Source of the DNA: Beduinella massiliensis
GTDB lineage: Bacteria > Bacillota > Clostridia > Christensenellales > Aristaeellaceae
NCBI RefSeq assembly: GCF_900199405.1
Contig: NZ_LT963430.1
Span: 372,001 to 436,000, forward strand
Direction: 5' to 3'
Length of the DNA: 64,000 bases
Shown in pieces: positions 7,468-16,470 of this stretch; within the stretch, counting starts at the first letter, position 1; every line of letters starts with the position of its first letter. Under the pieces are notes generated by a model that saw nothing but the letters and a program-made list of their open reading frames with translations, was not told the DNA's origin and made no database searches. A program made the translations under genes and the position numbers.

Positions 7468-9342
7468 ATGAAGGAGAACATGAAGCGCTTTGCCGCGCTG
7501 CTGCTTAGCGCGATGATGGCGCTGTGCATGCTGCCGGCGCTGGCGGAGGACGCCGTGTTTGAGGACACGGTGGACTGGGACGGCGAGTACGACGTAGTCG
7601 TCGTGGGCTTCGGCGGCGCGGGCGCGGTGACGGCGATCACCGCGGCGGACGCGGGCGCGAAGGTGCTGCTGCTGGAAAAGGCGCCGGAAGGCGAGGCGGG
7701 CGGCAACACGCGCTATGCGGCGCAGATCATCCTCTGCCCGACGGACCGCGAAGGCGCGATCACCTACTTCAAGGCGATGCGCGGCGGCTTTGACAACCAG
7801 AGCGACGAGGTGATCGAGACGATCGTCGACGGCGCGATGGCCGTTCCGGAATTCCTCGAAAAGCTGGGCGCGGACCCGGAGAAGTTCGGTCATTACCCGC
7901 TGATCGAGTACCCGGAGCTCCCCGGCAGCGAGTCCATCAGCACCGTGGAGGTGGACGGCGAGCTGTGGACCAGCAAGTTCTGGCAGCTGCTGCTGAAGAA
8001 CGTGAACGAGCGCACGGTCGCGGAGAACATCGACCTGTGGTACGAGGCCCCGGCGACGGACCTGATCCAGGATCCGGCGACCCGCATCATTCACGGCGTG
8101 AAGGTGGCGAAGGACGGCCGGGAGCTGAACATCCGCGCCAGGAACGGCGTGGTGCTCTGCTGCGGCGGCTTTGAAAACAACGAGGACATGATCGAGAACT
8201 ACGTGCAGATGCCCGAGGCGTATTCAAAGGGCGCGCGCTACAACACCGGCGACGGCATCAAGATGGCGATGGCGGTGGGCGCGGACCTGTGGCACATGAG
8301 CACGCTCTCCGGCCCGGACGTCAACTTCGTGAATCCTGAGACGGGCGTGGCGCCCGGCTACTTCGGCGTGACCTCCACCAAGAGCGGCGCGTACACCGGC
8401 TTCACCCAGATGAGCGCCATCGTCGTGGGCGCGGACGGCACGCGCTACATGAACGAGACGGTCACCCCCAGCCACGGACACGTGAACTTCCACGGCATGT
8501 GGGTTTCCCAGATCATCCCCAATCCCTCCTACATGATCTTCGACGAGAAGGCGCGCCTGGCAGCGCCGGTCTATCCGTCCTGGAGCGAGGGCAATGCGGA
8601 TGAGATCGAAAAGGGATGGATCATCAAAGCGGATACGCTGGACGAGCTGAACGATAAGCTCGGCCTGCCGGCGGGCTCGCTCGCGGCCACGGTCGAAAAG
8701 TACAACGGCTACTGCGCGGCGGGCGAGGATCTGGAGTACGCGACCATCCCGGAATACCTGGTGGCGCTGGACGAAACCGGGCCCTACTACGCGCTGCCGC
8801 TGAAGGCGACCTTCACCAACACCCAGGGCGGCCCGAAGCGCAACGTGCAGTGCGAGGTGCTCGACACCAAGGGCAGGGCGATTCCGCACCTTTACAGCGC
8901 GGGCGAACTGGGCAGCTTCTACTGCGACATTTACAACGGCGGCGGCAACCTGGCTGAATGCGTGTTCAGCGGCCGCGCCGCAGGCGCGAACGCCGCGGCG
9001 GCCAAGAGCGACGTGGCGGCCAAGTCCGTGATGGAAGGCAAGACCGCTTATGTGCCCGAAAAGAAGGAAAGCGCCGTTTCCCTCTCCGAGAACGAGCGCA
9101 TGGGCGAGGCCCAGGGCATGGGCGGCACACTGAGCGTGAAGGTGACGATGGACGGCGAAAAGATCGCCAAGGTCGAGGTGGTTTCGCACACCGAGACGGC
9201 GGGCATCTCCGACGGCGCCATCGAGAAGATTCCGGCGGCGATCGTCGAGAAGCAGTCCACCGACGTGGACACGGTTTCCGGCGCGACGGTGACCAGCAAG
9301 GCGATCATTGAAGCGGTGAACGCGGCGCTCGCCGAAAAGTAA
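7468..9342 (+). CDS. Secreted FAD/FMN_bind flavoprotein 3, permuted domain order
   Basis: 624 residues: Sec signal peptide (1-27, cleavage after ALA), FAD-binding domain beginning GFGGAG (47-52), then a C-terminal FMN_bind domain (about 540-620) whose motif DTVSGAT ends at Thr607, the predicted covalent FMN site. The domain order is the reverse of paralogues 1 and 2. Near the active site it has TQGGPKRN and YNGGGNLAEC instead of HHTMGG and GANRLGGNA, so it is unlikely to be a plain fumarate reductase; urocanate- or enoate-reductase-like roles are possible. AAGGAGG (7454-7460) fixes ATG 7468; the upstream in-frame ATG at 7384 lies within the promoter. It is divergent from the PucR-type regulator. 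Confidence 0.87.
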   Translation: MKENMKRFAALLLSAMMALCMLPALAEDAVFEDTVDWDGEYDVVVVGFGGAGAVTAITAADAGAKVLLLEKAPEGEAGGNTRYAAQIILCPTDREGAITYFKAMRGGFDNQSDEVIETIVDGAMAVPEFLEKLGADPEKFGHYPLIEYPELPGSESISTVEVDGELWTSKFWQLLLKNVNERTVAENIDLWYEAPATDLIQDPATRIIHGVKVAKDGRELNIRARNGVVLCCGGFENNEDMIENYVQMPEAYSKGARYNTGDGIKMAMAVGADLWHMSTLSGPDVNFVNPETGVAPGYFGVTSTKSGAYTGFTQMSAIVVGADGTRYMNETVTPSHGHVNFHGMWVSQIIPNPSYMIFDEKARLAAPVYPSWSEGNADEIEKGWIIKADTLDELNDKLGLPAGSLAATVEKYNGYCAAGEDLEYATIPEYLVALDETGPYYALPLKATFTNTQGGPKRNVQCEVLDTKGRAIPHLYSAGELGSFYCDIYNGGGNLAECVFSGRAAGANAAAAKSDVAAKSVMEGKTAYVPEKKESAVSLSENERMGEAQGMGGTLSVKVTMDGEKIAKVEVVSHTETAGISDGAIEKIPAAIVEKQSTDVDTVSGATVTSKAIIEAVNAALAEK

Positions 9343-9361
9343 AAGCATTCGTGGGGCACAC

Positions 9362-9414
9362 AAAGGCCGGCCGGAGCGGTCCGCAATCATGCGGGCGGCT
9401 CCGGCCGGCCTTTT
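9362..9414. terminator. Bidirectional terminator
   Basis: AAAGGCCGGCCGGAGC (from 9362) pairs with GCTCCGGCCGGCCTTTT (to 9414). The symmetric A and T flanks suit both flavoprotein 3 and the convergent GntR gene. Confidence 0.85.
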
Positions 9415-9421
9415 GGCTTCA

Positions 9422-10897
9422 TCAGGCGAGACAGCCCGCCGCGTCCAGAGGGGCGGGCAGCCTGTCCGGGTCGGCGCCGAAGGCGACCAGCTTGTCGTGG
9501 GCCGTCCGGTAAATCAGGACGAACAGCTCCCTGACGCCCTCCGAAAAGGCGGCGATTTCCCCCCGGACGAGCGTGCCGGGCAGCGGGGCGAACCGTTCCG
9601 CCGCAAGGCGCCCGGCGTCCGCCCAGGCATCCGGCTTCGCACGGGACAGGTAGTAGCCCCAGATGAGCAGATCGTCCAGCTCAGTCAGATACCGCGCGAG
9701 GCAGTCGTGGGGGGCGTGCTCCCTGAAAAGCTCCAGGAGCGTGCGGATGATGGGGGCGCTGCCCCGCGCGGAGCAGCTTTGCAGGCGGGCCGCGGCTTCT
9801 TTGCGCTCCGCCTCGCAAAGCCCGGACATGATCCGTTCGCTCAGGCGTCCGGCGCTGCACGCCAGAATCTGCAGGGCGCTCAGGAAGAGAATCAGGTGTT
9901 CCAGAATGCTTTCCCGGCTGAGGCGGAGCGGCGCGTTGGGCGAGCCGGGCGGCGCGAGCGACGTCCCCCTCTTGCGATGCATCCGCACGACGCCGATGTC
10001 GGAAAGGAGGGCGACGGCGCTGAGCGCGGTCGCCTGCGAGATGCCGTATTCGCTCATGAGCTCCGGCAGCGAGGGGATATACCTCCGCCCGTCAAATTCT
10101 CCGGCTTGTATCCGGCGAAAGAGCCGTCGCGCGACGGCGGTATATAGGGGGTGATGGGCCTTTTCGCCGGGCTCCGCCGGAAGCGGCGTGACCGAAAGGT
10201 CCGGATACCTTTGCTCGAGCGCGTCAAAGAAGCGTTCGGTCCAGGCCATGAAGCCCAGGTACAGCGCCCTGAGCATCCGGGCGACGCCCGGGTAGTCCTT
10301 TGCGCAAAGCGCATCCAGCAGGGCGGTGAAAGCTTCTCCCGCCTGCTCGGGCGAAAGGCGGCCGGTGCTTTGAGCGGCGAAGCAGGGCGGATAGGGAACG
10401 TGCGCATGGCGGCTCACGTCCACCTGCAGATCGATGAGGAGGCGGTTGCGGTAGGGCGCGAGGAGTTCCGTAAAAAAGAGCGATACGCGCTCGAAAAATC
10501 TCTCCGGTTCCAGCTCCGTCTTGAACGAGTCCACCAGGGCTTTCAGCGCGTCCAAGTTTGAAAGCCGCGCAGCGCCCAGGGCCTGCAGGGGGGCGAGCAC
10601 CGGCTCGAAGCTCTGGAAGCGCGCAAGAACCGCGGTCTTGTATTGCAGGACGGCGGCGGCATACGACCGCTCGTCCGCCTGGTAAAGGACGGTCGCGCGC
10701 TTCCGCGGGGCGGTGGCGATGAAGCCGTCCGCTTCCAGCATTTTCAGGGTTCGGCGCACCGTCGTGATGCCGACGTTGTACTGACGGCACAGCGCCTCCT
10801 GCGAGGGGAGGGGCGCCCCGAAGCGATACCGGCCGGCTTCGATTTCCGCCGCGATGGCCTGGTACAGATAGCCGTATAACGTGGATTCGCCGTTCAT
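9422..10897 (-). CDS. GntR-family regulator with two winged-helix domains
   Basis: 491 residues. A GntR winged helix occupies about 6-73 (GAPLPSQEALCRQYNVGITTVRRTLKMLE region), followed by a helical domain. A second GntR-like winged helix occupies about 248-317 (YIPSLPELMSEYGISQATALSAVALL region), again followed by a helical domain. The protein therefore appears to be an internal duplication of a FadR-like unit, which is unusual for GntR regulators. ATG 10897 follows GGAGGACATCG; earlier in-frame codons lack a site. It is convergent to flavoprotein 3 and divergent from the histidine kinase, so either may be its target. Ligand unknown. Confidence 0.85.
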   Translation of the reverse strand: MNGESTLYGYLYQAIAAEIEAGRYRFGAPLPSQEALCRQYNVGITTVRRTLKMLEADGFIATAPRKRATVLYQADERSYAAAVLQYKTAVLARFQSFEPVLAPLQALGAARLSNLDALKALVDSFKTELEPERFFERVSLFFTELLAPYRNRLLIDLQVDVSRHAHVPYPPCFAAQSTGRLSPEQAGEAFTALLDALCAKDYPGVARMLRALYLGFMAWTERFFDALEQRYPDLSVTPLPAEPGEKAHHPLYTAVARRLFRRIQAGEFDGRRYIPSLPELMSEYGISQATALSAVALLSDIGVVRMHRKRGTSLAPPGSPNAPLRLSRESILEHLILFLSALQILACSAGRLSERIMSGLCEAERKEAAARLQSCSARGSAPIIRTLLELFREHAPHDCLARYLTELDDLLIWGYYLSRAKPDAWADAGRLAAERFAPLPGTLVRGEIAAFSEGVRELFVLIYRTAHDKLVAFGADPDRLPAPLDAAGCLA

Positions 10898-11003
10898 CGA
10901 TGTCCTCCGCATCTGCGATTTCTTGTCGTTCGTGTCCCGTTTGCCGGTCAAACCCGCGCAGTCTGCCGGTGCGGAATCCGGATGTGGATTGATTCTGTAA
11001 ATT

Positions 11004-11031
11004 ATTATACCATGCGCGCCGCCGAAAGCAA
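11004..11031 (-). promoter_or_regulatory. Promoter of tandem-GntR gene
   Basis: Minus strand TTGCTT (11031-11026), 16-bp spacer, TATAAT (11009-11004) with an extended TGG. It stands back to back with the kinase promoter, the two -35 elements being 7 bp apart. Confidence 0.7.
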
Positions 11032-11038
11032 ACACCGC

Positions 11039-11067
11039 TTGCGCTTTCCGTTCCGATGCGTTACAAT
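11039..11067 (+). promoter_or_regulatory. Promoter of hybrid kinase gene
   Basis: TTGCGC (11039-11044), 17-bp spacer, TACAAT (11062-11067). Confidence 0.65.
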
Positions 11068-11135
11068 GGGGAAGAAATCTAATAGCTAAATAGAAGAAGG
11101 ATGCGCGGGGCCGGAGCGCGGAGAGGGCTGACAGG

Positions 11136-13511
11136 ATGTCTGAAGTGGAAAAAAAGGATTATGAGTACACGACGCTCATGAATATGCTGCACGTCAGCGT
11201 CAGCAAGCACCTTTTGGACGAGCATTTCACCCTGGTGTGGGCGAACCCTTTTTACTACGACCTGATCGGGTATACGAGGGAAGAGTACGAGCGCCTTTAT
11301 CAGAACCTGTGCGACCGCTACTACGCCGGCGATCCGGAGGAGTGGCGCCGAATCGGCGCGGTGGTCACCAAGACCATGGAGGAGGGGAAAAAGGCGTACA
11401 GCATCTCCTCCCGCATGCGCAGAAAGAGCGGAGAGTACATCTGGGTTCGGATGGCGGCCACGTTTGTCGACGAGTACATCGACGGTCACCAGGTTGCCTA
11501 TACGGTGATGACGGACATCAACGACATCATGCAGATGAAGATCGAGCAGTCCGTCACCTACGACAACCTGCCCGGCTTTGTGGGGAAATACAGGGTGCAA
11601 AGCGGCCCGCGCTTTACCCTGCTCGCGGCGAACGACCGTTACGTCGACTTCTTTGGCGAGGGCTGCTGGCGGGAGATGGAAGACCCGCTGTACCGCGACA
11701 ATTTCGTCCGGAATCAGGAAATCTTCAAGGCGCATGAGCGCTCTTTTCTGGCGGGAGAGCCCGCGCATTTTATCGTTAAGATGAAGGAGCACCACGGGAA
11801 AGAAGCCTTTTTGCAGGTCAACGCGAGCTGCGTGGACTGGCAGGACGGCGATCCGGTCTATCTCGCGATCTTCATCGATGTAACCGACGAGACGGAGCTG
11901 CGCCAGATGCAAAAGCGCCTGGAGGAGCAGGCGGTGCAGCTGAAGGAGGCGCTGGCCTCGGCGGAGCGGGCCAACCGCGCGAAGACGGACTTCCTCTCGC
12001 ACATGTCGCACGACATCCGCACGCCGATGAACGCGATCATCGGCATGACGGACATCGCCCGCGCGCATATCGAGGAGCCGGAAAAGCTGCGGGACTGCCT
12101 TCGGAAGATCTCCCTGTCGAGCCAGCACCTGCTGGGGCTGATTAACGACGTGCTGGATATGAGCCGCATCGAAAGCGGGAAGATGATCATCAACAGCGGC
12201 GTGATGTCCCTGCCGGAGCTCCTGCGCAACGTCGTGGCGATCATGCAGCCGAACATCAAAGCGCGCGGGCAGCAGTTTTCGATTCACCTGCGCCGCGTGA
12301 AGCATGAATGGGTGTTTTCGGATTCGCTGCGCCTGCGGCAGATTTTCATCAACATCCTCTCCAACGCCTCCAAATTTACGCCGTCGGGCGGCAATATCAG
12401 CATCTGCGTGGAGGAGGCCTCGGACGGCGCGCCCGGGCAGGCGCGCTTCCGCTTCATTTTCACGGACACGGGCAAGGGGATGCGGCCGGAATTTATACGC
12501 CACCTGTTCGAGCCCTTTTCCCGCGAGCAGGACAGCCGCGTGGACAAGACGGAGGGCTCCGGCCTGGGCATGGCCATTACGCAGAAGCTGGTCGCCCTGC
12601 TGGACGGCGAAATCGAGGTGCGCAGCGAGGTCGGCAAGGGAACGACCTTCCTCGTCACCCTGCCGATGCGCATCGAGCAGGCGCCGTATTCGCCCGGACG
12701 CCTGCCGGATTTGCGAATCCTCGTGGTGGATGACGACGACGTGATGTGCGAGCACATGATGCAGACGCTGGGCGAAATCGGCGTCAGGGTGGAAAGCGCC
12801 AACAACGGAGAGGGCGCGCTTGCGCTGCTGGAGGAGGTGCGTCGCAAGGGCGGCGCCTTTGACGCCGTGCTGCTGGACTGGAAGATGCCCGGCATGGACG
12901 GCCCGCAGACGGCCAGACGAATCCGGCAGGCGTACGGAGAGCAGCTGCCGATCCTCATCGTCTCCGCCTACGACGTTGCGGACATCGAGGGCGAGGCGCT
13001 GGCTTCCGGGGTCAACGGTTTTATCACCAAGCCCCTCTTCGTTTCCACGCTGTGCGAGGCGCTGAGGCGTTACGTGTTGGGCGAGCGGGCCGAAACGGAG
13101 GAGGAGGCGCGCGCGGGCGCGCAGGAATTCGCCGGGCGCCGCATTCTGCTCGTGGAGGACAACGACCTTAACCGTGACATCGCCGTGGAGCTGCTGGGCA
13201 GCGCAGGCGCGCAGATTCAGTGCGCGTGCGACGGGGCGCAGGGCTGCGAGGCGTTCCGCGTCTCGCCCGTGGGCTATTACGACCTGATCTTAATGGACGT
13301 GCAGATGCCCACGATGAACGGGTACGAGGCCACGCGGCGCATTCGGCAGATGGCGCGCGCCGACGCGGAGACGGTGCCGGTCGTCGCGATGACGGCGGAC
13401 GCCTTCTCCGAGGACATCGTAAAGGCGAGGGAGGCGGGGATGAACGGGCACCTGGCAAAGCCGCTGGACGCGCAGACCCTGAAGCGGGAAATCCGCAAAA
13501 TTCTCTCGTGA
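11136..13511 (+). CDS. Soluble hybrid histidine kinase with two receiver domains
   Basis: 791 residues and no membrane segment. Domains in order: PAS with PAC (about 8-130), a second PAS-like domain (about 135-255), a coiled linker, HisKA with the phospho-accepting His292 in SHDIRTP, HATPase_c with N-box NILSNASKF, DTGKGM and GSGLGMAI, REC1 (about 527-645, phospho-Asp581 in LLDWKMPG), and REC2 (about 668-790, phospho-Asp721 in LMDVQMP). The PAS domains suggest sensing of a cytoplasmic signal or redox state. No output regulator lies next to it, so the phosphorelay partner is elsewhere. It is divergent from the tandem-GntR gene. Confidence 0.92.
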   Translation: MSEVEKKDYEYTTLMNMLHVSVSKHLLDEHFTLVWANPFYYDLIGYTREEYERLYQNLCDRYYAGDPEEWRRIGAVVTKTMEEGKKAYSISSRMRRKSGEYIWVRMAATFVDEYIDGHQVAYTVMTDINDIMQMKIEQSVTYDNLPGFVGKYRVQSGPRFTLLAANDRYVDFFGEGCWREMEDPLYRDNFVRNQEIFKAHERSFLAGEPAHFIVKMKEHHGKEAFLQVNASCVDWQDGDPVYLAIFIDVTDETELRQMQKRLEEQAVQLKEALASAERANRAKTDFLSHMSHDIRTPMNAIIGMTDIARAHIEEPEKLRDCLRKISLSSQHLLGLINDVLDMSRIESGKMIINSGVMSLPELLRNVVAIMQPNIKARGQQFSIHLRRVKHEWVFSDSLRLRQIFINILSNASKFTPSGGNISICVEEASDGAPGQARFRFIFTDTGKGMRPEFIRHLFEPFSREQDSRVDKTEGSGLGMAITQKLVALLDGEIEVRSEVGKGTTFLVTLPMRIEQAPYSPGRLPDLRILVVDDDDVMCEHMMQTLGEIGVRVESANNGEGALALLEEVRRKGGAFDAVLLDWKMPGMDGPQTARRIRQAYGEQLPILIVSAYDVADIEGEALASGVNGFITKPLFVSTLCEALRRYVLGERAETEEEARAGAQEFAGRRILLVEDNDLNRDIAVELLGSAGAQIQCACDGAQGCEAFRVSPVGYYDLILMDVQMPTMNGYEATRRIRQMARADAETVPVVAMTADAFSEDIVKAREAGMNGHLAKPLDAQTLKREIRKILS

Positions 13512-13712
13512 CGGCGAAACGCGCGCGGGCATCACGGAAGCGGTTTCCCGCCGACGGCACCCAGGAATTGCCCTGCGGCAAACGCCCCGCCGGAGCGAGC
13601 CGGCCGGTCGATGCGATTGCGGGGAAAGGCAGCCCTTCGCGCGTTCCTTCTTACAGTTGCATATCCCGCGCCGGCCTGCGGCCGTCTTCGCGAAAGCGGA
13701 GGCGGCCTTCTT

Positions 13713-13741
13713 GTATATTTCCCCAGCGCGTGCACATACTA
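13713..13741 (+). promoter_or_regulatory. Sigma-G-type (forespore) promoter of gerABC
   Basis: GTATA (13713-13717) and CATACTA (13735-13741) are separated by 17 bp. Both fit the Bacillus sigma-G pattern (GHATR, 17-18 bp, CATNHTA) exactly. The expected start is about 20 bp before the gerA ribosome site. Confidence 0.7.
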
Positions 13742-13769
13742 CCTGCCAGAAGAAACCGGAGGGATGGAA

Positions 13770-15287
13770 ATGGCGAGCATCGCGCAGTCCATGAACCAGA
13801 ACCTGACCCGCTCGCTGGCGGAAAATCTGCGCGCCTTCAAGGACATCCTGCGCATGCCGCGCAACAAGGACGTGATCGTGCGCGAGTTCACCGCGGGCGA
13901 CTTTCAGGCGGCGGTGCTGTGCATGGACGGCATGGCGAACACCGACATGATCGACGAGAACATCCTCAAACCGGTCATGCGCCTTGAGGGCCCGGTCGAC
14001 TGCGACGAACAGGATCGGTGTACCTACCTGGTGTACAACGTGGTCTCCGTCGCGCCCGCGGGGGACACGCAGAGCTGCGACGAAGGGCTGCAGGCCGTTC
14101 TGGACGGGCAGACGCTGCTGCTGTGCGACGGATGCGACACGGGCTGGATCTTCGATACGCGGGGCTACGAGCGGCGCAGCGTCGGCAAGCCCGAAAACGA
14201 GGAGGTCGTGTTGGGCCCGCACGAGGGCTTTACCGAAAACCTGCGTACGAACATCACGCTCGTGCGCCGCGTGGTGCGCACCCCCCGGCTGGTGACGGAG
14301 ATGGTCAGCCTGGGCACGGGCGTGCCCACCAAGTGCGCGGTGCTCTATCTGGACGGCGTGGCCGAAAAATCCGTCGTGGACGAGGTGTTCCGCCGCCTGA
14401 ACGGCATCGCGGCGGACTATGTCCCGGGCACGGGGCAGCTGGAGCAGCTCATCGAGGATCACCCCTTCGCGCTGCTTCCCCAGACGATCAACACCGAGCG
14501 GCCCGACCGCGTGGGCTCCTTCCTGCTGGACGGACAGGTCGCGCTGCTGGTGGACGGTTCGCCCTATGCCCTGGCGCTGCCCGCGACGCTGTTTCATCTG
14601 CTGCACACGCCGGACGACACGTTCATGCGCTGGCAGTACGGCACGTTCCTGCGCATCGTGCGCATGCTGGGCATCTTCGTGTTTCTCTTCCTGCCGGGGC
14701 TGTACATCGCGGTGCTGCGGTTTCATCAGGAGATTCTCTCGCCCATGCTGCTCACCAGCGTCTATGAGTCGCAGGCGCGCGTGCCCTTCCCGATCTATTT
14801 GGAGGCGCTGCTGATGACGTTCGCGTTCTTCCTCATCAACGAGGCGGGCGTGCGCGCGCCGGGCTCCCTGGGCAACGCCCTGGGCATCGTCAGCGGCCTG
14901 ATTCTGGGGCAGGCGGCGGTCTCGGCGGACCTGGTGAGCCCGCTGCTGCTGATCGTGGTGGCGGCCAGCGGACTGGGCGGCTTCGCGGTGCCCAATTACA
15001 GCCTCAGCCTCGGCTTTCGCATCGCGCAGCTCGTCGTGATGACGGCGGGCGCGGTCTACGGGCTGTACGGCATCCTGCTGGTGACGTTCGTGTACGGCGC
15101 GCTGCTGTGCCGCATGACCTCGCTGGGCGCGCCGCTGCTGGCGCCCGCCGCGCCCAAGCGGCCAGGGAACGCGGACCTGCTTTTGCGCATGCCGATCTGG
15201 TGCCAGCGCACGCGCGGGTTCTTCTCGACGCCCGCGTACATGGCGCGCGTGCGGGGGCGCGTGCGCGCCTGGGAACGCAAGAAGTAA
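13770..15287 (+). CDS. gerA: Spore germination protein GerA (A subunit)
   Basis: 506 residues. The N-terminal ~290 form the soluble GerA/SpoVAF-type domain. Hydrophobic segments follow, for example LGIFVFLFLPGLYIA, LLMTFAFFLINEAG and ALGIVSGLILGQAA, then a basic cytoplasmic tail. In Bacillus and Clostridia the A subunit forms the nutrient-gated channel of the germinant receptor in the spore inner membrane. GGAGGG at 13758-13763 fits ATG 13770 better than ATG 13764. It is the first gene of a gerABC operon behind a sigma-G-type promoter, as expected for forespore expression. Confidence 0.93.
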   Translation: MASIAQSMNQNLTRSLAENLRAFKDILRMPRNKDVIVREFTAGDFQAAVLCMDGMANTDMIDENILKPVMRLEGPVDCDEQDRCTYLVYNVVSVAPAGDTQSCDEGLQAVLDGQTLLLCDGCDTGWIFDTRGYERRSVGKPENEEVVLGPHEGFTENLRTNITLVRRVVRTPRLVTEMVSLGTGVPTKCAVLYLDGVAEKSVVDEVFRRLNGIAADYVPGTGQLEQLIEDHPFALLPQTINTERPDRVGSFLLDGQVALLVDGSPYALALPATLFHLLHTPDDTFMRWQYGTFLRIVRMLGIFVFLFLPGLYIAVLRFHQEILSPMLLTSVYESQARVPFPIYLEALLMTFAFFLINEAGVRAPGSLGNALGIVSGLILGQAAVSADLVSPLLLIVVAASGLGGFAVPNYSLSLGFRIAQLVVMTAGAVYGLYGILLVTFVYGALLCRMTSLGAPLLAPAAPKRPGNADLLLRMPIWCQRTRGFFSTPAYMARVRGRVRAWERKK

Positions 15288-15315
15288 CAGGGAGAATGAA
15301 GGGAGCGGTGAGCGG

Positions 15316-16470
15316 ATGGTAGCGGGCAGACGGCAGCGGCGAAACGCGCAGCCAAAGACGAAGGGCGCGCAGAAGGGGCAGCGCGTGCAGGCGGCGGTGC
15401 TGGCGCAGGGCGCGCTGGTGGGCACGATGGCCGCCTGCCAGCTCTTCTTGGACGGTACGGGGCGCATGCTGCCGGGCGCGGGCGGCGCGCTGTGGTGGGC
15501 GGCGCTGCTGTGCCCGGTCGGCGCGCTGCTGCTGGTGCTCCCCATCTCGCGCATGCGCAGGGACGCGGACGGGCAGGAGCTGTTTTCCATCGCGATGGAC
15601 GTGCTGCCCTACCCGGTCGCGGCGGCGCTCTGCGCGCTTTGCGCGCTGACGCTGCTGGCGGACGCGGCGGTGGCACTGCAGGGGCTGACGGAGCTCGCGC
15701 ACGCTTCCCTGCTGCCGGAGGGCGATCCGTTCATGATCACGTCGCTGACGCTGCTGGCGCTGCTGCTGTCCGGCTACGCTGGGCTGACGGGCATGCAGCG
15801 GCTATCTTACCTGCTGCGCCTGGCGCTGCCGGTGCTGCTCTTCGCGTGCGCAGGGTGGACGCTGTGGGGGCGTCCGGTGGAAAATCTCCTGCCCCTCGCA
15901 GGCTACGGCATGACGCAGAGCCTTTCGCTGGGGCTGGGCAGCCTGGGCGCGGCGGCCTGTACGCTGGGGCTCGGGTTCCTGCCCGGCGGCGTGCGGGAAT
16001 GCCCCACGGTGGACGCGCGCGAGAACTGCGCCTTCGCCCTGTCCGGCCACATGCTGGCGGTGCTGCTGCTGCTCGGCTTTTCGCTCTCCGCCCCCTACAG
16101 CCTTTGGCAGCTCGCGGGGGGCTGGGGCCAGCGCATGATCCTGCACGGCCGCGCGGCGCTGTACAACGGCATCCTCTACCGCTTCATGACGATTCTTGAG
16201 CTCACGGCGATGCTGCTCGGCGCGGGCGGCGCGCTGCTCTTCTCCGCGCACGCAGCTTCCCGCATCACGCGCGCGCCGCACGACCGCATCGCGTTTACCG
16301 CCGTGTTTGCGCTGCTTTGCGCCGCGATGGGGATCGGGCGGTTTACCGGCATGGAGTGGATCTTTCAGGTGATGCCCTGGCGGTACGCGGCGGCGCTCCT
16401 GGTGGTATGGATTCCGTTCGCCGCCCAGCGCGCCGCGCGAAAAAAGCATCTGAAGGGGGAGAGCGCATGA
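15316..16470 (+). CDS. gerB: Spore germination permease-like protein GerB (B subunit)
   Basis: 384 residues with about ten hydrophobic segments spread over 35-375, in the APC-superfamily layout of GerAB permeases, and a basic N-terminus. In known receptors the B subunit binds the germinant, often an amino acid. It starts 28 bp after gerA behind a GGGAGCGG site, and its stop overlaps gerC by four bases (ATGA), which is the standard operon order. Confidence 0.92.
   Translation: MVAGRRQRRNAQPKTKGAQKGQRVQAAVLAQGALVGTMAACQLFLDGTGRMLPGAGGALWWAALLCPVGALLLVLPISRMRRDADGQELFSIAMDVLPYPVAAALCALCALTLLADAAVALQGLTELAHASLLPEGDPFMITSLTLLALLLSGYAGLTGMQRLSYLLRLALPVLLFACAGWTLWGRPVENLLPLAGYGMTQSLSLGLGSLGAAACTLGLGFLPGGVRECPTVDARENCAFALSGHMLAVLLLLGFSLSAPYSLWQLAGGWGQRMILHGRAALYNGILYRFMTILELTAMLLGAGGALLFSAHAASRITRAPHDRIAFTAVFALLCAAMGIGRFTGMEWIFQVMPWRYAAALLVVWIPFAAQRAARKKHLKGESA

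Noticed and set aside
13290-15590. 766-residue antisense frame across gerA
   Set aside because: Low-complexity His/Arg/Gln-rich translation overlapping gerA and the kinase end; no start signal.
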